Assembly (NCBI GenBank): GCA_965262665.1
Contig: CBDHFR010000002.1
Span: 496,001-560,000 of the forward strand
DNA from: CBDBND01 sp965262665
GTDB taxonomy: Bacteria > Pseudomonadota > Alphaproteobacteria > Rhodospirillales > Rhodospirillaceae
Reading direction: 5' to 3'
Length of the DNA stretch: 64,000 nt
Shown here: positions 16,798-26,663 of the stretch, piece by piece
Layout: the number at the start of each line of letters is the position of its first letter
Numbering within the stretch: the first letter of the stretch is position 1
Made by a program: the position numbers and the translations under genes
Notes under the pieces: generated by a model
Told to the model about the DNA's origin: nothing
Databases searched by the model: none
The model's input: only the letters and a program-made list of their open reading frames with translations

Positions 16798-18164
16798 GTT
16801 TCTTTATTCCCAGAAAAACCACACGGCGGCAGATGCTGCGCGGTCTCATGGGGGGGGGCGTCGTTTCCGTCGCGCTCCCATTCTTAGACTGTTTCCTGAA
16901 TGACAACGGCACAGCCTTGGCCAGTGGCGCGCCCATGCCGGTCCGCTTCGGCACATGGTACTGGGGTATGGGGCATACGCCGAACCATGCCGTTTCTGAA
17001 AAACAGTCAACAAGTCCCAGCATTGAGTTTTTAGAGGAAACAGCATCGCTGATTCCGCACAAAGACAAGATGACGTACTTCGGAAACTTCAATATGCCGT
17101 TGGACGGCCGCTCCAATTACACCCACTTTAGTGGCTGGGTGGTCGTTCGCACGGGTTCTGCGCCCGAGGCTGGAGGTAATATTCCGGCTCCCACGCTCGA
17201 TTTATTGATTGGCGATGTCATCGGGGAAGGGACTCGTTTTCGCACTCTAGATGCCACCAGCGTTGGCATTGCGCGGGAGAACTATAGCGCCCGCAATACC
17301 TTTAACCGGGCTGGCGCCGAGATTGATCCGGTGGCGTTGTTTGACCGCATTTACGGCCCAGAGTTTGCCGATCCGAACAAAGCCGATTTCAAGCCAAGCC
17401 CAAGTGTTGCATTGCGAAAAAGTGTCCTGTCGGCCTTTACCGAAGAGACAAAGGATTTCGTTAAAACCCTGGGTGCTGCCGACAAACAGCGTCTTGACCA
17501 GTACTTCACTTCAATTCGTGAAGTTGAGAATCAATTGGCATTACAGCTTCAGAAACCTGAGCCCAATGAAGCCTGCGTGGTGCCGCAGCGGCCGCGTGAA
17601 CAGAAGGAAGACGAATACGTAAGAGTCAGGGAAATGGATTCCGTAGTTGATACGCATGAAGTCATGGCGAAGATCTTGGCCATGGCGGTCGCGTGTAACC
17701 AGACCAAGATCTTCAACCTGGTCTTCACGGATAACTTTGCCAATGTGCGGCGCGTCGGGGAAACCTACACCCATCACTTGTTAACCCACGAGGAAGCCAT
17801 TGACTCTCAGATCGGGTATCAGCCACTGACCTACTGGTTCAATAAAAAATCGATGGATGGCTTGGCCACATACATCGACATCCTAGAGAGCATCCCGGAA
17901 GGTGACGGAACTCTGTTGGATAACTGTCTCGTGCTTGCGACGACTGAAACCAATTATGCGCGTCTGCACACCATTGATGGCGTGCCGGCATACCTTATTG
18001 GCGGTGCTGGCGGCCGCATCAAACAGGGAATGTACGTCGCCGGTGGCGGAGACCCCATCACAAGGATTGGACTCACGACCATGCAGGCTATGGGAGTCCC
18101 GGTCCAAACATGGGGAACGAAGTCTTTGCAGACTTCTAAACCGATCACAGAAATTCTCGCCTAG
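16794..18164 (+). CDS. DUF1552 family protein (plus operon)
   Basis: A 456-residue paralogue of 8622-9956. The N-terminal Tat-like signal reads TTRRQMLRGLMGGG, then ALPFLDCFLNDNG, FGTWYWGMGHTPN, SVLSAFTEETKDFVKTLGAA and, near the C-terminus, MYVAGGGDPITRIGLTTMQA. The ribosome site AAGGAGCG lies just upstream. Coupled to the DUF1592 gene by a 4-base overlap. Exported folded by the Tat route, which usually implies a cofactor or a folded partner; no cofactor site recognised. Confidence 0.85.
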   Translation: MSFFIPRKTTRRQMLRGLMGGGVVSVALPFLDCFLNDNGTALASGAPMPVRFGTWYWGMGHTPNHAVSEKQSTSPSIEFLEETASLIPHKDKMTYFGNFNMPLDGRSNYTHFSGWVVVRTGSAPEAGGNIPAPTLDLLIGDVIGEGTRFRTLDATSVGIARENYSARNTFNRAGAEIDPVALFDRIYGPEFADPNKADFKPSPSVALRKSVLSAFTEETKDFVKTLGAADKQRLDQYFTSIREVENQLALQLQKPEPNEACVVPQRPREQKEDEYVRVREMDSVVDTHEVMAKILAMAVACNQTKIFNLVFTDNFANVRRVGETYTHHLLTHEEAIDSQIGYQPLTYWFNKKSMDGLATYIDILESIPEGDGTLLDNCLVLATTETNYARLHTIDGVPAYLIGGAGGRIKQGMYVAGGGDPITRIGLTTMQAMGVPVQTWGTKSLQTSKPITEILA

Positions 18165-18218
18165 CCTGCGCTGCATAAACCAGAACGGCTTTGGCGAAGA
18201 TCAACAAGGGCCAGCTTT

Positions 18219-19445
18219 ATGACGTCTCACTTTTGCCCGAGTAACGAATTGCTTCGCGGTCTCGTCGTCCTTGGCTGCCTGACCATGGGGTCAGCGCACA
18301 GTCTGGCCGAGGTCGAATCACTTGTAGCTCCGGATAATTTTGTGCTGGTTGAAAAGGGGCATGGTTGGGCCATAGCCGATGAGCAGGGCAAGACGCTGTA
18401 CACCTCCAAGCGAGATACCGTGCCCGGCAAGTCAAGTTGCGTTGACGATTGTGCCGCGACCTGGCCTCCCTATCTGGCGCCAGAAGACGCGGTCACAGGA
18501 AACGGCTGGTCCGTAATAACCCGTATCGATGAAGTCGAAGGAAACGAATTAGAAAGTCTCCAGGAATTAGAAAGTCTCCAGGAAGTAGAAAGTCTCCAGT
18601 GGGCCTTTAAAGACAAGCCGTTGTACCGCTACAGCGTCGATCAGGCCCCCGGTGACACATATGGTGAGGGTATCGGCCTGTTGTGGGACATTGCTTTTAT
18701 TGAAATTCCCACTCCCCCAGGCATTCGCATTGAAAAAACGCTAATGGGCCATGTAGCGGCAGACCGGCGTCAGAAGACCCTTTATGCACCGGAAGCCGAA
18801 GTGGAGGTAGCATCTCTCTGTGTCGAAAAGTCGTGCCAAGATAGTTGGAGTCCCGTCATCGCGCCGCGTGTTGCGCGGTCGATTGGGGATTGGTCTGTGC
18901 TCACGCGCACTGACGGTTTGAAACAGTGGGCGTACCGTGGTCAGCCGCTGTTCCGGTATTCTGGCGATGTCTTGATCCGGGAAATTGAAGGCCATGGTGT
19001 GACCTACGACACTAAAGGGAACGTGATGGAGGCGATGGTGATCGAGTCGCGTCCGCCGTATCCAGATTGGGTCACCGTACACGACACAGATGCCGGTGAA
19101 ATGCTGGCTGACTTAGATAGCAAGACAATCTACACCTGGGATCCGAGCAAGCTTTTTCGTCGTCAACTCATTGAAGCCGTCGAGGGCTGCGAGCTTGAAT
19201 GCTTGGAAGAAGAGTGGATTCCGATTTTTGCCGATGACAGCGATGTAGCACCTGGCGGTAACTGGGCCATACTCACGTTATCGGATGGACGCCGCCAATG
19301 GGCGTACAAGGGGCGGCGTTTGTTCACCAACACCCGCGATAAAACTCAAGGCTCGTTTCTTGGATACCGTCACGGCGGTAACCGGGCCTGGAATGTGATT
19401 ATGCATTCCGGTGAGGCCTTGCAAGGCACTCTACGGCGGCCGTAA
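18219..19445 (+). CDS. Secreted COG4315/lipoprotein-15 repeat protein (plus operon)
   Basis: A 408-residue exported protein paralogous to 7491-8588, with the same three-repeat design (KTLYTSKRDTVPG with SCVDDCAATWPP, QWAFKDKPLYRYS, then KTLYAPE with two Cys, and a third unit with GCELECLEEEW). It is longer than its partner mainly because of an inserted ELESLQ-type triplet encoded by an 18-bp tandem repeat at 18546-18599. Last gene of the plus operon. Confidence 0.8.
   Translation: MTSHFCPSNELLRGLVVLGCLTMGSAHSLAEVESLVAPDNFVLVEKGHGWAIADEQGKTLYTSKRDTVPGKSSCVDDCAATWPPYLAPEDAVTGNGWSVITRIDEVEGNELESLQELESLQEVESLQWAFKDKPLYRYSVDQAPGDTYGEGIGLLWDIAFIEIPTPPGIRIEKTLMGHVAADRRQKTLYAPEAEVEVASLCVEKSCQDSWSPVIAPRVARSIGDWSVLTRTDGLKQWAYRGQPLFRYSGDVLIREIEGHGVTYDTKGNVMEAMVIESRPPYPDWVTVHDTDAGEMLADLDSKTIYTWDPSKLFRRQLIEAVEGCELECLEEEWIPIFADDSDVAPGGNWAILTLSDGRRQWAYKGRRLFTNTRDKTQGSFLGYRHGGNRAWNVIMHSGEALQGTLRRP
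18546..18599 (+). repeat. 18-bp tandem repeat, three copies, in frame
   Basis: The unit GAATTAGAAAGTCTCCAG is repeated exactly twice and then a third time with one change (GAAGTAG...). It adds six residues (ELESLQ) per copy. The paralogue at 7491 has no such insertion, so the expansion is recent. Confidence 0.9.
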
Positions 19446-19492
19446 TCGCACACGGCGTACCATCGCCGTAACGCGGGTTTCAGAAACTTATC

Positions 19493-21043
19493 GTGTCTCT
19501 TATCGCGTACTCTTGGACGTTTCTTTTTCTCTACATCGCGATGATGGTGGCGTTCGGCGTTATCGGTAACCGACGTGTTTCTAATGCTGATGATTACGCC
19601 ACCGCCCGCGGTGGCTATGGGCCTATTTTTCTTGCTTTGGCCTTTACCTCGACGGCAGCGTCCGGTGCAACATTTCTCGGCATTCCGGCGCTGGCCTACC
19701 ACTTCGGTCTATCGACCATGTGGTTCATGTTCGTCTATCCGGTGGGTTTGTATGCGGGTGTTCTGATCTGTCAGCATGCCATTGCCCACGCAGGTGCAAA
19801 CTTCGGCGCACGCTCCATACCCGAGTATCTCGGTGACAAGTACCAGTCCGACATCATTCGCGGTATCACGTCGATCTATACACTGATCCTCTTGTTCTAT
19901 TTGGCGAGCCAGCTGGTTTCGGGGCTGGTGATGTTTGAAACCATGTTGGGGTTGTCGCTGCCGGCGGCGCTGGCCATCACGACTGCAGTGCTTGCTGGTT
20001 ACGTCGTCATGGGCGGGGCGCATGCCGACGTGTTCACCGACGGTGTGCAGGGGTTCATCATGCTGATGCTCGCCATCGCCGTGTTGATCATGTTTCTGGT
20101 CGGGTTCGGGGTTGATGGTGGCTTGAGCGAAGTGTTGCAGCGGGTAGAAGCTCTCGATGCAAAGACGGTGATGGTCTTCAACCCGGCCAGTCCGGTGACG
20201 GCCAACGCCTGGCACGCTTTGGCGTTTTTCATTTCCTTCCTTCCCCTGGGTCTGCTGCCCCACAACGGCAACAAGCTCTGGGCGTTAAAGGACGAGAGCC
20301 AAAGAACCCGGTTTGTTGCGGTATCCTTCATTATCGGTCTGATCATGCCGTGCATGGCGTTCGGTGGCATTCTCGGCCGGGCGGTGCTGGGCGATGAACT
20401 TATCGGCACGGCCGCCAATGATGTTGTACCCCTCCTGTTCATTGAACTTCTACCGGCTTGGATTGCGGCCTTTCTCGGCATCGGCATTTTGGCAGCGGTG
20501 ATGTCCACGGCCGACGGCGCGGTCATCACCATGGGACAGATCTTTGCCAATGATCTCTACCGGTTGAGCTATGCCCCTAAGTACGAAACTCACCGCTCAG
20601 CCGAAGATGTCGACAAGACGGCTCTCTTGATCGGCCGCATTGCCACCTTCGCTGTACTTCTCGCGTCTGCGGGTGTGGCCTGGATGGGGCAGGACCTCAA
20701 CATCACACTGCTCGGCGCCATTGGATTTGGCGGTATGTCGGCTGCGTTTGCTGGTCCGTTGATTCTCGGCATCTTATGGTCAGGTGTGACCAAGATCGCC
20801 GTTTATGTGGGATTCTTTACCGGCGGTTCATTTTTCATCAGCGTGGTGTCCGGCATGATCACAACAACTGGATCACCGGGAAGTTTTATCCATGCTGTCA
20901 CGGCTTGGCTGGAACGGGACTCCGGGAACTCTTTCTCAATCGCCGCCGCTGGTGTGATCTTAAGCGTGGTGGCCACGTACACGGTGTCAAAATTCACACC
21001 CGCATACGCGCAGGACCATCTCGACCGGTTTGTCTCTCGCTAG
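19493..21043 (+). CDS. Sodium:solute symporter (SSS family)
   Basis: A 516-residue inner-membrane transporter with about 13 hydrophobic segments. SSS hallmarks include NADDYATARGGYGPIFLALA, the core TSTAASGATFLGIPALAYHF, and MSTADGAVITMGQIFANDLY in the second inverted repeat. The start is GTG 19493. It sits 47 bases after the plus-strand exported operon and probably takes up a product made outside the membrane; the substrate cannot be read from sequence. Confidence 0.85.
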   Translation: MSLIAYSWTFLFLYIAMMVAFGVIGNRRVSNADDYATARGGYGPIFLALAFTSTAASGATFLGIPALAYHFGLSTMWFMFVYPVGLYAGVLICQHAIAHAGANFGARSIPEYLGDKYQSDIIRGITSIYTLILLFYLASQLVSGLVMFETMLGLSLPAALAITTAVLAGYVVMGGAHADVFTDGVQGFIMLMLAIAVLIMFLVGFGVDGGLSEVLQRVEALDAKTVMVFNPASPVTANAWHALAFFISFLPLGLLPHNGNKLWALKDESQRTRFVAVSFIIGLIMPCMAFGGILGRAVLGDELIGTAANDVVPLLFIELLPAWIAAFLGIGILAAVMSTADGAVITMGQIFANDLYRLSYAPKYETHRSAEDVDKTALLIGRIATFAVLLASAGVAWMGQDLNITLLGAIGFGGMSAAFAGPLILGILWSGVTKIAVYVGFFTGGSFFISVVSGMITTTGSPGSFIHAVTAWLERDSGNSFSIAAAGVILSVVATYTVSKFTPAYAQDHLDRFVSR

Positions 21044-21504
21044 TGGATTAAGGGGCGCTGGCGCGATTGGCGCGGGCCGACGTCGAGCTGTCCCCGGATT
21101 TCGCCGTAGGGCCATCTTTCGGTGGTGATATTCACGTAACTCCAGCCCGTAAGGAGGTATTGAACCTCCGCTTCGTTGATGACCGCTGACCCCTTTAATG
21201 GACTCACGATGCCGTCCGGCGCCAGGTCGATGTAAGGCAAACCGTTGGCGCCGGGCTGAGCGGGTCCATTGAGAGTCGCTGCTGTGGGTTTCGAAATTAA
21301 TCCTTCAAAACGCACATCCCACGAAAGGGTCAGGGTATTCAGGTCTAGTTCTAGGTCGGCTGTGCCAGTCGCAGGGCTTTCAGTGAGCCGAGTTTGATTC
21401 AAAGCCGATAAGTCTGCATGAAACACCCGGCTGGTCATTTGGCTCTGGGCCGGAGCGGTACCGACCACCACCGCAGATATCAAAATCGTAACTAGCCACC
21501 GCAT
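21040..21504 (-). CDS. Secreted CHRD-domain protein
   Basis: A protein of about 154 residues. The ATG at 21504 is preferred over upstream starts because it opens the signal peptide (MRWLVTILISAVVVGTAPAQ) and has GGGA 9 bases upstream. CHRD features are GTADLELDLNTLTLSWDVRF, PTAATLNGPAQPGANGLPY and LTGWSYVNITTERWPYGEIR. It is a paralogue of 13231-13698, overlaps the symporter gene by four bases and is convergent with it. Confidence 0.8.
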   Translation of the reverse strand: MRWLVTILISAVVVGTAPAQSQMTSRVFHADLSALNQTRLTESPATGTADLELDLNTLTLSWDVRFEGLISKPTAATLNGPAQPGANGLPYIDLAPDGIVSPLKGSAVINEAEVQYLLTGWSYVNITTERWPYGEIRGQLDVGPRQSRQRPLIH

Positions 21505-21690
21505 AGGAAAATCCCGTTCACCGTTTCTATCCATACTCTCAGGCGGGTGCATCATAGTCATGGCCCGGCAATTGGATAGGCCCATTTCCGGTTTTGACCA
21601 TCTGGCGTTTTCCACCAGTATTTTTTGTTTGCAGATGGAATAGACCATGCGAAAAACATGAGTCTACGAAGGTTCGTTTTTGAGGTTGCC

Positions 21691-22050
21691 ATGAGCAAAG
21701 AAAAACTGTTTTCGCGCCGACGAGTAGTGAAATTAGGGATTCAGGTTCCTGCCGCCGGCGCGGCAGTCGTGGTCCTTGGTGCGTGTGGCGAAGATGAAGC
21801 GGAAATCGTTCTATGCACCAATCCCAATGCCCTAAGCTTTAGCGAAAACAGTATTCGTCAAGCCAACAACTTTACTGAGTTGTCCACGGACCCTGAGAAG
21901 AATTGCCTCAATTGCGCATTCTTCACGCCGGAGCCGGCAGATGCGGCGGGCGAAGTTCCCGACTGCGGCCACTGCAGCATCTTTGAAGGATTTGCCAGTA
22001 AGAAAGGCTATTGTGATTCCTGGTCCACCAAGGACACCGGGCAGGGATAG
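21691..22050 (+). CDS. High-potential iron-sulfur protein (HiPIP)
   Basis: A 119-residue periplasmic electron carrier holding one 4Fe-4S cluster. Tat signal SRRRVVKLG followed by a hydrophobic stretch. The cluster ligands are visible as CLNCAFF, CSIFEGF and GYCDSW, with the usual C-x2-C spacing. The start at 21691 is favoured by GAGG eight bases upstream; an earlier ATG at 21658 is possible. Lying beside a triheme cytochrome, it probably links a periplasmic dehydrogenase to the respiratory chain. Confidence 0.85.
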   Translation: MSKEKLFSRRRVVKLGIQVPAAGAAVVVLGACGEDEAEIVLCTNPNALSFSENSIRQANNFTELSTDPEKNCLNCAFFTPEPADAAGEVPDCGHCSIFEGFASKKGYCDSWSTKDTGQG

Positions 22051-22056
22051 TTCACT

Positions 22057-23304
22057 CTATCGCTGCCTGGCTACATCGGCTTCGCTGACCGCCCCGCCCC
22101 GATTGCCCCAGTTGGACCGCATGTAGGTGCTTAACAGAGCGATTTCGTCGTCGTCCAACTTATCGCCAAAGGCTTCCATGCTTTTCCAGGCCCTCTCGGG
22201 TTGCGGCACGGGAACCTCGGCACCATAGATAACAACGTTGATCAGCGTAGCGGGGTCGTCTGCCTGAACAATGCTGCTGCCAACCAACGCCGGTCCGATG
22301 CTGGGATCTCCGAGGCCGGTCGGCAAATGACACGTGCCACAATGGATGGTGTACACCAGCTCGCCAGCTCTGAAATCGGCCGGATCCATCTCGTGTTGCG
22401 CCGCGCGTTCGATCGGCGGCAGGCCGGATAAATACTCTGCCATCGCCTGAATGTCATCATCACTGAGTTGCGACGTGCTCAAGGTAATCACTTCGTTCAT
22501 GGGGCCAAAAGTTCCGGCCTTAGAGCTATGGCCTGTTTTTAGATAAGTGGAGATGTCCTCGTTTGACCACGCTGCTAAACCATCCGGTGCGGTGGTGAGG
22601 TTGACGGCCGACCACGGCCGGATGAGGTCTTCCTCCACTTTGTCGCTATAGGTCCCGCCACTGAGGGCCAAATCCTCTTGCTTGCCTCCCAGAGCGTTGC
22701 GCGGTGTGTGGCAGGTGCCACAGTGACCAAGCCCCTGGACCAAATAGGCGCCTCGATTCCATGTATCAGATTTGGATGCATCGGCAACGTAGCGACTGCT
22801 CACGAAAAACAGTGCATTCCAAATACCCATCAAACTTCTTTGATTGAAAGGAAACCCCATCTCATTTTCGGGCGGGCGGTAAGACGACGGCGCTGTCGAC
22901 TGCAGGAAGGCGTACAGATCCTTAAGATCAACCTCTGTCACTTTTGTAAAAGACGGGTACGGGAAAGCTGGGTATAGATTTGATCCGTCGGCAGAGACAC
23001 CGTCATGCATGGCGCGGATGAATTGCTCTTCCGTCCATCCACCGATTCCGGCGTTGGGATCGGATGAAATGTTGGTGGAATAAATCACGCCGAAATCTGT
23101 GTGAAACGCCACGCCTCCAGCAAAAGGATCGCCGCTCTCTGTGGTGTGGCAGGCCATGCAGTTGCCTGCCGTTGCCACATACAGTCCGCGTTGAACAGGG
23201 TCAGCACTGTCTGCCAGATCACCAACCGCAACTTCTTCCTGCGCCAAGGCCGGGCTCAAGACGGCGACACAGAAATAGAACACAACCAACCTAATAAATG
23301 ACAT
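22057..23304 (-). CDS. Triheme cytochrome c, alcohol-dehydrogenase subunit type
   Basis: A protein of about 415 residues with a Sec signal (LVVFYFCVAVLSPALA) and three haem c motifs: CMACH, CGTCH and CGTCH. The layout (RGLYVATAGNCMACHT, RGAYLVQGLGHCGTCHTPRN, GELVYTIHCGTCH) is that of the membrane-bound cytochrome subunit of alcohol, gluconate and related flavo- or quinoprotein dehydrogenases. ATG 23304 is chosen as the start of the signal peptide. No classic dehydrogenase large subunit is adjacent; the flavoproteins at 1-931 and 26664 or the exported DUF proteins are candidate partners by inference. Confidence 0.85.
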   Translation of the reverse strand: MSFIRLVVFYFCVAVLSPALAQEEVAVGDLADSADPVQRGLYVATAGNCMACHTTESGDPFAGGVAFHTDFGVIYSTNISSDPNAGIGGWTEEQFIRAMHDGVSADGSNLYPAFPYPSFTKVTEVDLKDLYAFLQSTAPSSYRPPENEMGFPFNQRSLMGIWNALFFVSSRYVADASKSDTWNRGAYLVQGLGHCGTCHTPRNALGGKQEDLALSGGTYSDKVEEDLIRPWSAVNLTTAPDGLAAWSNEDISTYLKTGHSSKAGTFGPMNEVITLSTSQLSDDDIQAMAEYLSGLPPIERAAQHEMDPADFRAGELVYTIHCGTCHLPTGLGDPSIGPALVGSSIVQADDPATLINVVIYGAEVPVPQPERAWKSMEAFGDKLDDDEIALLSTYMRSNWGNRGGAVSEADVARQR

Positions 23305-23516
23305 GACCTTCCCAAGTCCTCTTTTCAACACTGGAACACCCTTTACCAACCATGTCGGCGCACGTCTAATGGTCATTGGCCATCAAGTACGCAATCCATC
23401 GTAGGTGAAACGACCATCGTTTGGACGAACTCTCGGAGGAGATCGGTAATTCTTCCTTCATCGGTCCGCATGTTTCAGAATACGGCAAAACAAATCCTGA
23501 ACAGGGGGATCAGATA

Positions 23517-25139
23517 ATGGATGCACGTGCCGGGGCCCTAGCGCTCGCTTTATATCTCATATCAGGAACAGCCCTGGCGGCCAGCCATGAGGTTACGGTC
23601 GAGATTGTCGTGCCTGGGTCTGTCATCCAAGCCATTGAAGGCATCGATATGGGGCCCGATGGGATGATCTACGGCACCAGCATCCATGCTCAGGCCGTTT
23701 ACAAGATCGATCCCATCAGCGGCTTTTCCACCGTTGCGGTGGCGCACCCCTATGGAGAATCCGACGATGTCGCCGTGGGGCCGGCTGGCTCGCCTGTGGA
23801 AGGGGTGCTGGCATGGACCGCCCAGCGCACCGGTGAGATTCGCATTCAACGCCCCGGTGGCATGCCCGAAGTGGTGTTGGCCAACGCGCCTCGGGTCAAT
23901 CCCGTTGCGTTCAATAAGGAGGGCCGTTTGTTCACCGCACAATCCGGTGCCGGTGAAAATGAATTGTGGGAAATCGATATCATCGGCAATACACCGCCGC
24001 GTGTGATTGCCAAGAACAAAGGGCGCCTTAACGGATTTGGGTTTGGTCTCGATGGGCTTTTGTACGCGCCTCATTTCGGCACCAACGAGTTATTCGCCAT
24101 CGATGTGGATACGGGCGAGCACACGGTCATCGCAGACGATGTGGGAACGACGGCGGCCACCAAAGTGGATGCCAACGGTGATGTGTGGAATGTGGACTAT
24201 ACCACGGGTGATCTCTGGAAAACGGATATGGAAACCGGAAAGTCCGAGATCATTGCCAATTTTCCTGAGCCTCTCGACAATTTGACCATCGGTCCCGACG
24301 GTGTGATCTATTTGGCGGACCTTGCCATCAGCGGCATCACCGCATTCGATTCCAAGACCGGTGACAGCTGGGAAGTGACTGCCGGGTCTTTCACTGTTCC
24401 ACTGGGCATGACCATGACGACCTTGGGCGGCAAGGAAGCGATCCTGATTGCCGATCCATTCGGGTACCGCTTTCTCGATCCCAAAACCAACGAGATCACC
24501 CGCGAACCAGATATGTGGAGTAAAGGCGGATCGTCGTCCGTCGCTGCGAACGATGACTTTGTCGTCACGACCTATGCCGATTTCAACGCCGTCCGCAAAA
24601 TCGACCGCAAAACCAACGAAGTGGTGTTCATGTCACGGGATGTGGCGGCGCCGCGTGGTGTTGTGATGACCAGCAACGGCGACGCCATCATTGCCGATGC
24701 AGACGGGGGCCGTCTCGTTCGACTACGCGGCGAGGACTTCGAAGATGTTGCTACCGGGCTTAGTGAACCGGTCGCTCTGCTCTTGGAGGATGACTCCTCG
24801 GTTCTGGCGACCGAAGGCGGCAGCGGTACGATCAGCCGCATCGATTTGTCTTCCGGAAACATAACCGAGCTGGTTACTGGACTTTACAAACCGTTGGGTC
24901 TGGCGCGCCTGCCCGACGGCCGTGTCGTCGTCCTCGAACCGGCCAAGGGCACGGTGACGGCCATCGATCTGGATACGGGCGAGCGCACACAATTGGCCCA
25001 CCGCTTGCCCATATCCCTGGATCATCACGATTTGCCCGAGAACACACCAATGGGCATCGCCGTGGACAGCACTGGTGCCATCTTCGTCGCCTGCGGTGGT
25101 GATAACAGTATCGTCAAGATTACACTCGGTGACGGGTAA
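23517..25139 (+). CDS. Exported beta-propeller protein (SMP-30/NHL-like)
   Basis: A protein of about 540 residues with a signal peptide (ALALALYLISGTALA) and many short propeller blades such as EGIDMGPDGMIYGTS, NGFGFGLDGLLYAPHFGTNE, LTIGPDGVIYLADLA and LGLARLPDGRVVVLEPAKG. The fold resembles SMP-30/gluconolactonase or NHL propellers. Start ATG 23517 with GGGGGA nine bases upstream. It lies just before the solute-binding protein, probably in one transcription unit. Enzymatic lactonase activity is possible but unproven; a periplasmic sensor or binding role is equally open. Confidence 0.75.
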   Translation: MDARAGALALALYLISGTALAASHEVTVEIVVPGSVIQAIEGIDMGPDGMIYGTSIHAQAVYKIDPISGFSTVAVAHPYGESDDVAVGPAGSPVEGVLAWTAQRTGEIRIQRPGGMPEVVLANAPRVNPVAFNKEGRLFTAQSGAGENELWEIDIIGNTPPRVIAKNKGRLNGFGFGLDGLLYAPHFGTNELFAIDVDTGEHTVIADDVGTTAATKVDANGDVWNVDYTTGDLWKTDMETGKSEIIANFPEPLDNLTIGPDGVIYLADLAISGITAFDSKTGDSWEVTAGSFTVPLGMTMTTLGGKEAILIADPFGYRFLDPKTNEITREPDMWSKGGSSSVAANDDFVVTTYADFNAVRKIDRKTNEVVFMSRDVAAPRGVVMTSNGDAIIADADGGRLVRLRGEDFEDVATGLSEPVALLLEDDSSVLATEGGSGTISRIDLSSGNITELVTGLYKPLGLARLPDGRVVVLEPAKGTVTAIDLDTGERTQLAHRLPISLDHHDLPENTPMGIAVDSTGAIFVACGGDNSIVKITLGDG

Positions 25140-25146
25140 AACTAAG

Positions 25147-26654
25147 GTGGTGAAAGTTGTCGCCTCCGTCATTCTGGCATTGGCGATTCAGTGTTTTGTG
25201 TTGGTACAAACGGCAAGTGCAGAACAAATTCTGCGCATCGGAATCACCAGTTTCTCAACGTCTCGCGGCAATCCCTTCGCAACAACAAGCGGTCTGCCAC
25301 CCCTCTACACCTATGCGGCCTTTCTTGAAGGTCTGACCCGGGTCAACAACAGGGCCGAAGCCTTGCCCATGCTGGCAGAGCGCTGGGAGCCCGAAACCGA
25401 AACCACGTGGCTTTTCTATCTCCGGCCCGGCGCGGTGTTTTCCAACGGGGAACCGGCGGACGCCCATGCCGTTGCTTTTACTCAAAGTATTCTTACCACA
25501 GAAAGAGGTGCCGCTTATCCCATCGCAGTTGAACAAAGGGGCATCGAATTCATCGAAGTGATCGATGACATCACTGTGCGTGTGCATACGTCGCAGCCCG
25601 ATATTCTGCTGCCCAACAAGATTGCAGCGCTCAAAATTGTGCCGCCGAAGTATTGGGCAGACGTTGGGCCCGACGAGTTTGCAATGAATCCCATCGGCAG
25701 TGGCCTTTCATGATCACAGAGTCAGGAACGGCCCGCATGGTTTTGATGCGGTCGCCAACGGCCTGGCGGCAGCCCATAGTGGATGGTTCGGAACTGATCC
25801 CAGCAGCGGAACTGGCTTCGCGGGTGCAGGGGCTGCTCTCTGGATGTCTGCACATCGGACTCCAGTTGGGGCCCGACGATATTCCACCAATTGAAGCTGC
25901 AGGGCACAAAGTAGCCCTGGGTCTTGATCCCAGCATGCAGGTGGCGGCCTTCATCACCGAAAAGGAATCCCCGCTGACAGACATCCGGGTGCGGCAGGCG
26001 CTCAACTACGCTGTTGACCGCACGGCCATGTCTCAGGGTCTGCTCGGCGGCCATGTGGAAATGGCCACACAGACCACGCCGAAGATCGCTTTTGGGTGGG
26101 ACCCGGACATCGAGTCCTGGCCTTACGATCCGGCGCGGGCAAAAGCGTTGCTGGCAGAAGCCGGATATCCGGGCGGATTTTCTTTTTTCATCGAGATTCT
26201 TTTAGGCTCGGCGTCGTATTCCTCCCAGGTTTATCAGCAGGTGGGCGCCGATCTGGCGCGTATCGGTGTGACTATGTCGATCCGTCAGATCCCCGCCTCT
26301 CAATATGCCCGCGGTGTCTATCAGGGCCAGTGGGCTGGGGAGGCCATCGGCATGGACTACGGCGTCAACCCGTCCCTGGATGCTTTGATTCCCTTGGTGC
26401 GTCATTCCTGTCTCTGGATGAAGCCTTGGTTTTGTGAGCCGTCCATCTTGCCGCTCATGGAACAGGCGTCGTCGGCCTTTGATTTGGACGAACGCCGTCG
26501 TCTGACCCAACAGGTGATGCGTAAGCAATTGGAACATGTTCCCGCCATCCTGCTTTACGAGACCGCGCGCTTTGATGGTCTAAACAAAGCCGTGCAAAAC
26601 TTTTCCATTGAAGTCGGCCACATCAACTACGACGAAATCAGTCTGAGCGAATAG
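25147..26654 (+). pseudogene. ABC transporter family-5 solute-binding protein, frameshifted
   Basis: Two frames join into a ~500-residue periplasmic peptide/opine-type binding protein. The first part has a signal peptide (ASVILALAIQCFVLVQTASA), LAERWEPETETTWLFYLRPG and ILLPNKIAALKIVPPKYW. The second begins PFMITES and has PLTDIRVRQALNYAVDRTAM, ARAKALLAEAGYPGGF and HVPAILLYE. The shift is at ~25706, where GGCCTTTC appears to have lost one C. No ABC permease or ATPase genes lie nearby, so the protein was an orphan even before the lesion. Start GTG 25147 is tentative. Confidence 0.8.
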
Positions 26655-26663
26655 GACGCCACC

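Noticed and set aside
18546..18599. Possible CRISPR-like array
   Set aside because: The units are contiguous with no spacers and are in frame within a coding gene.
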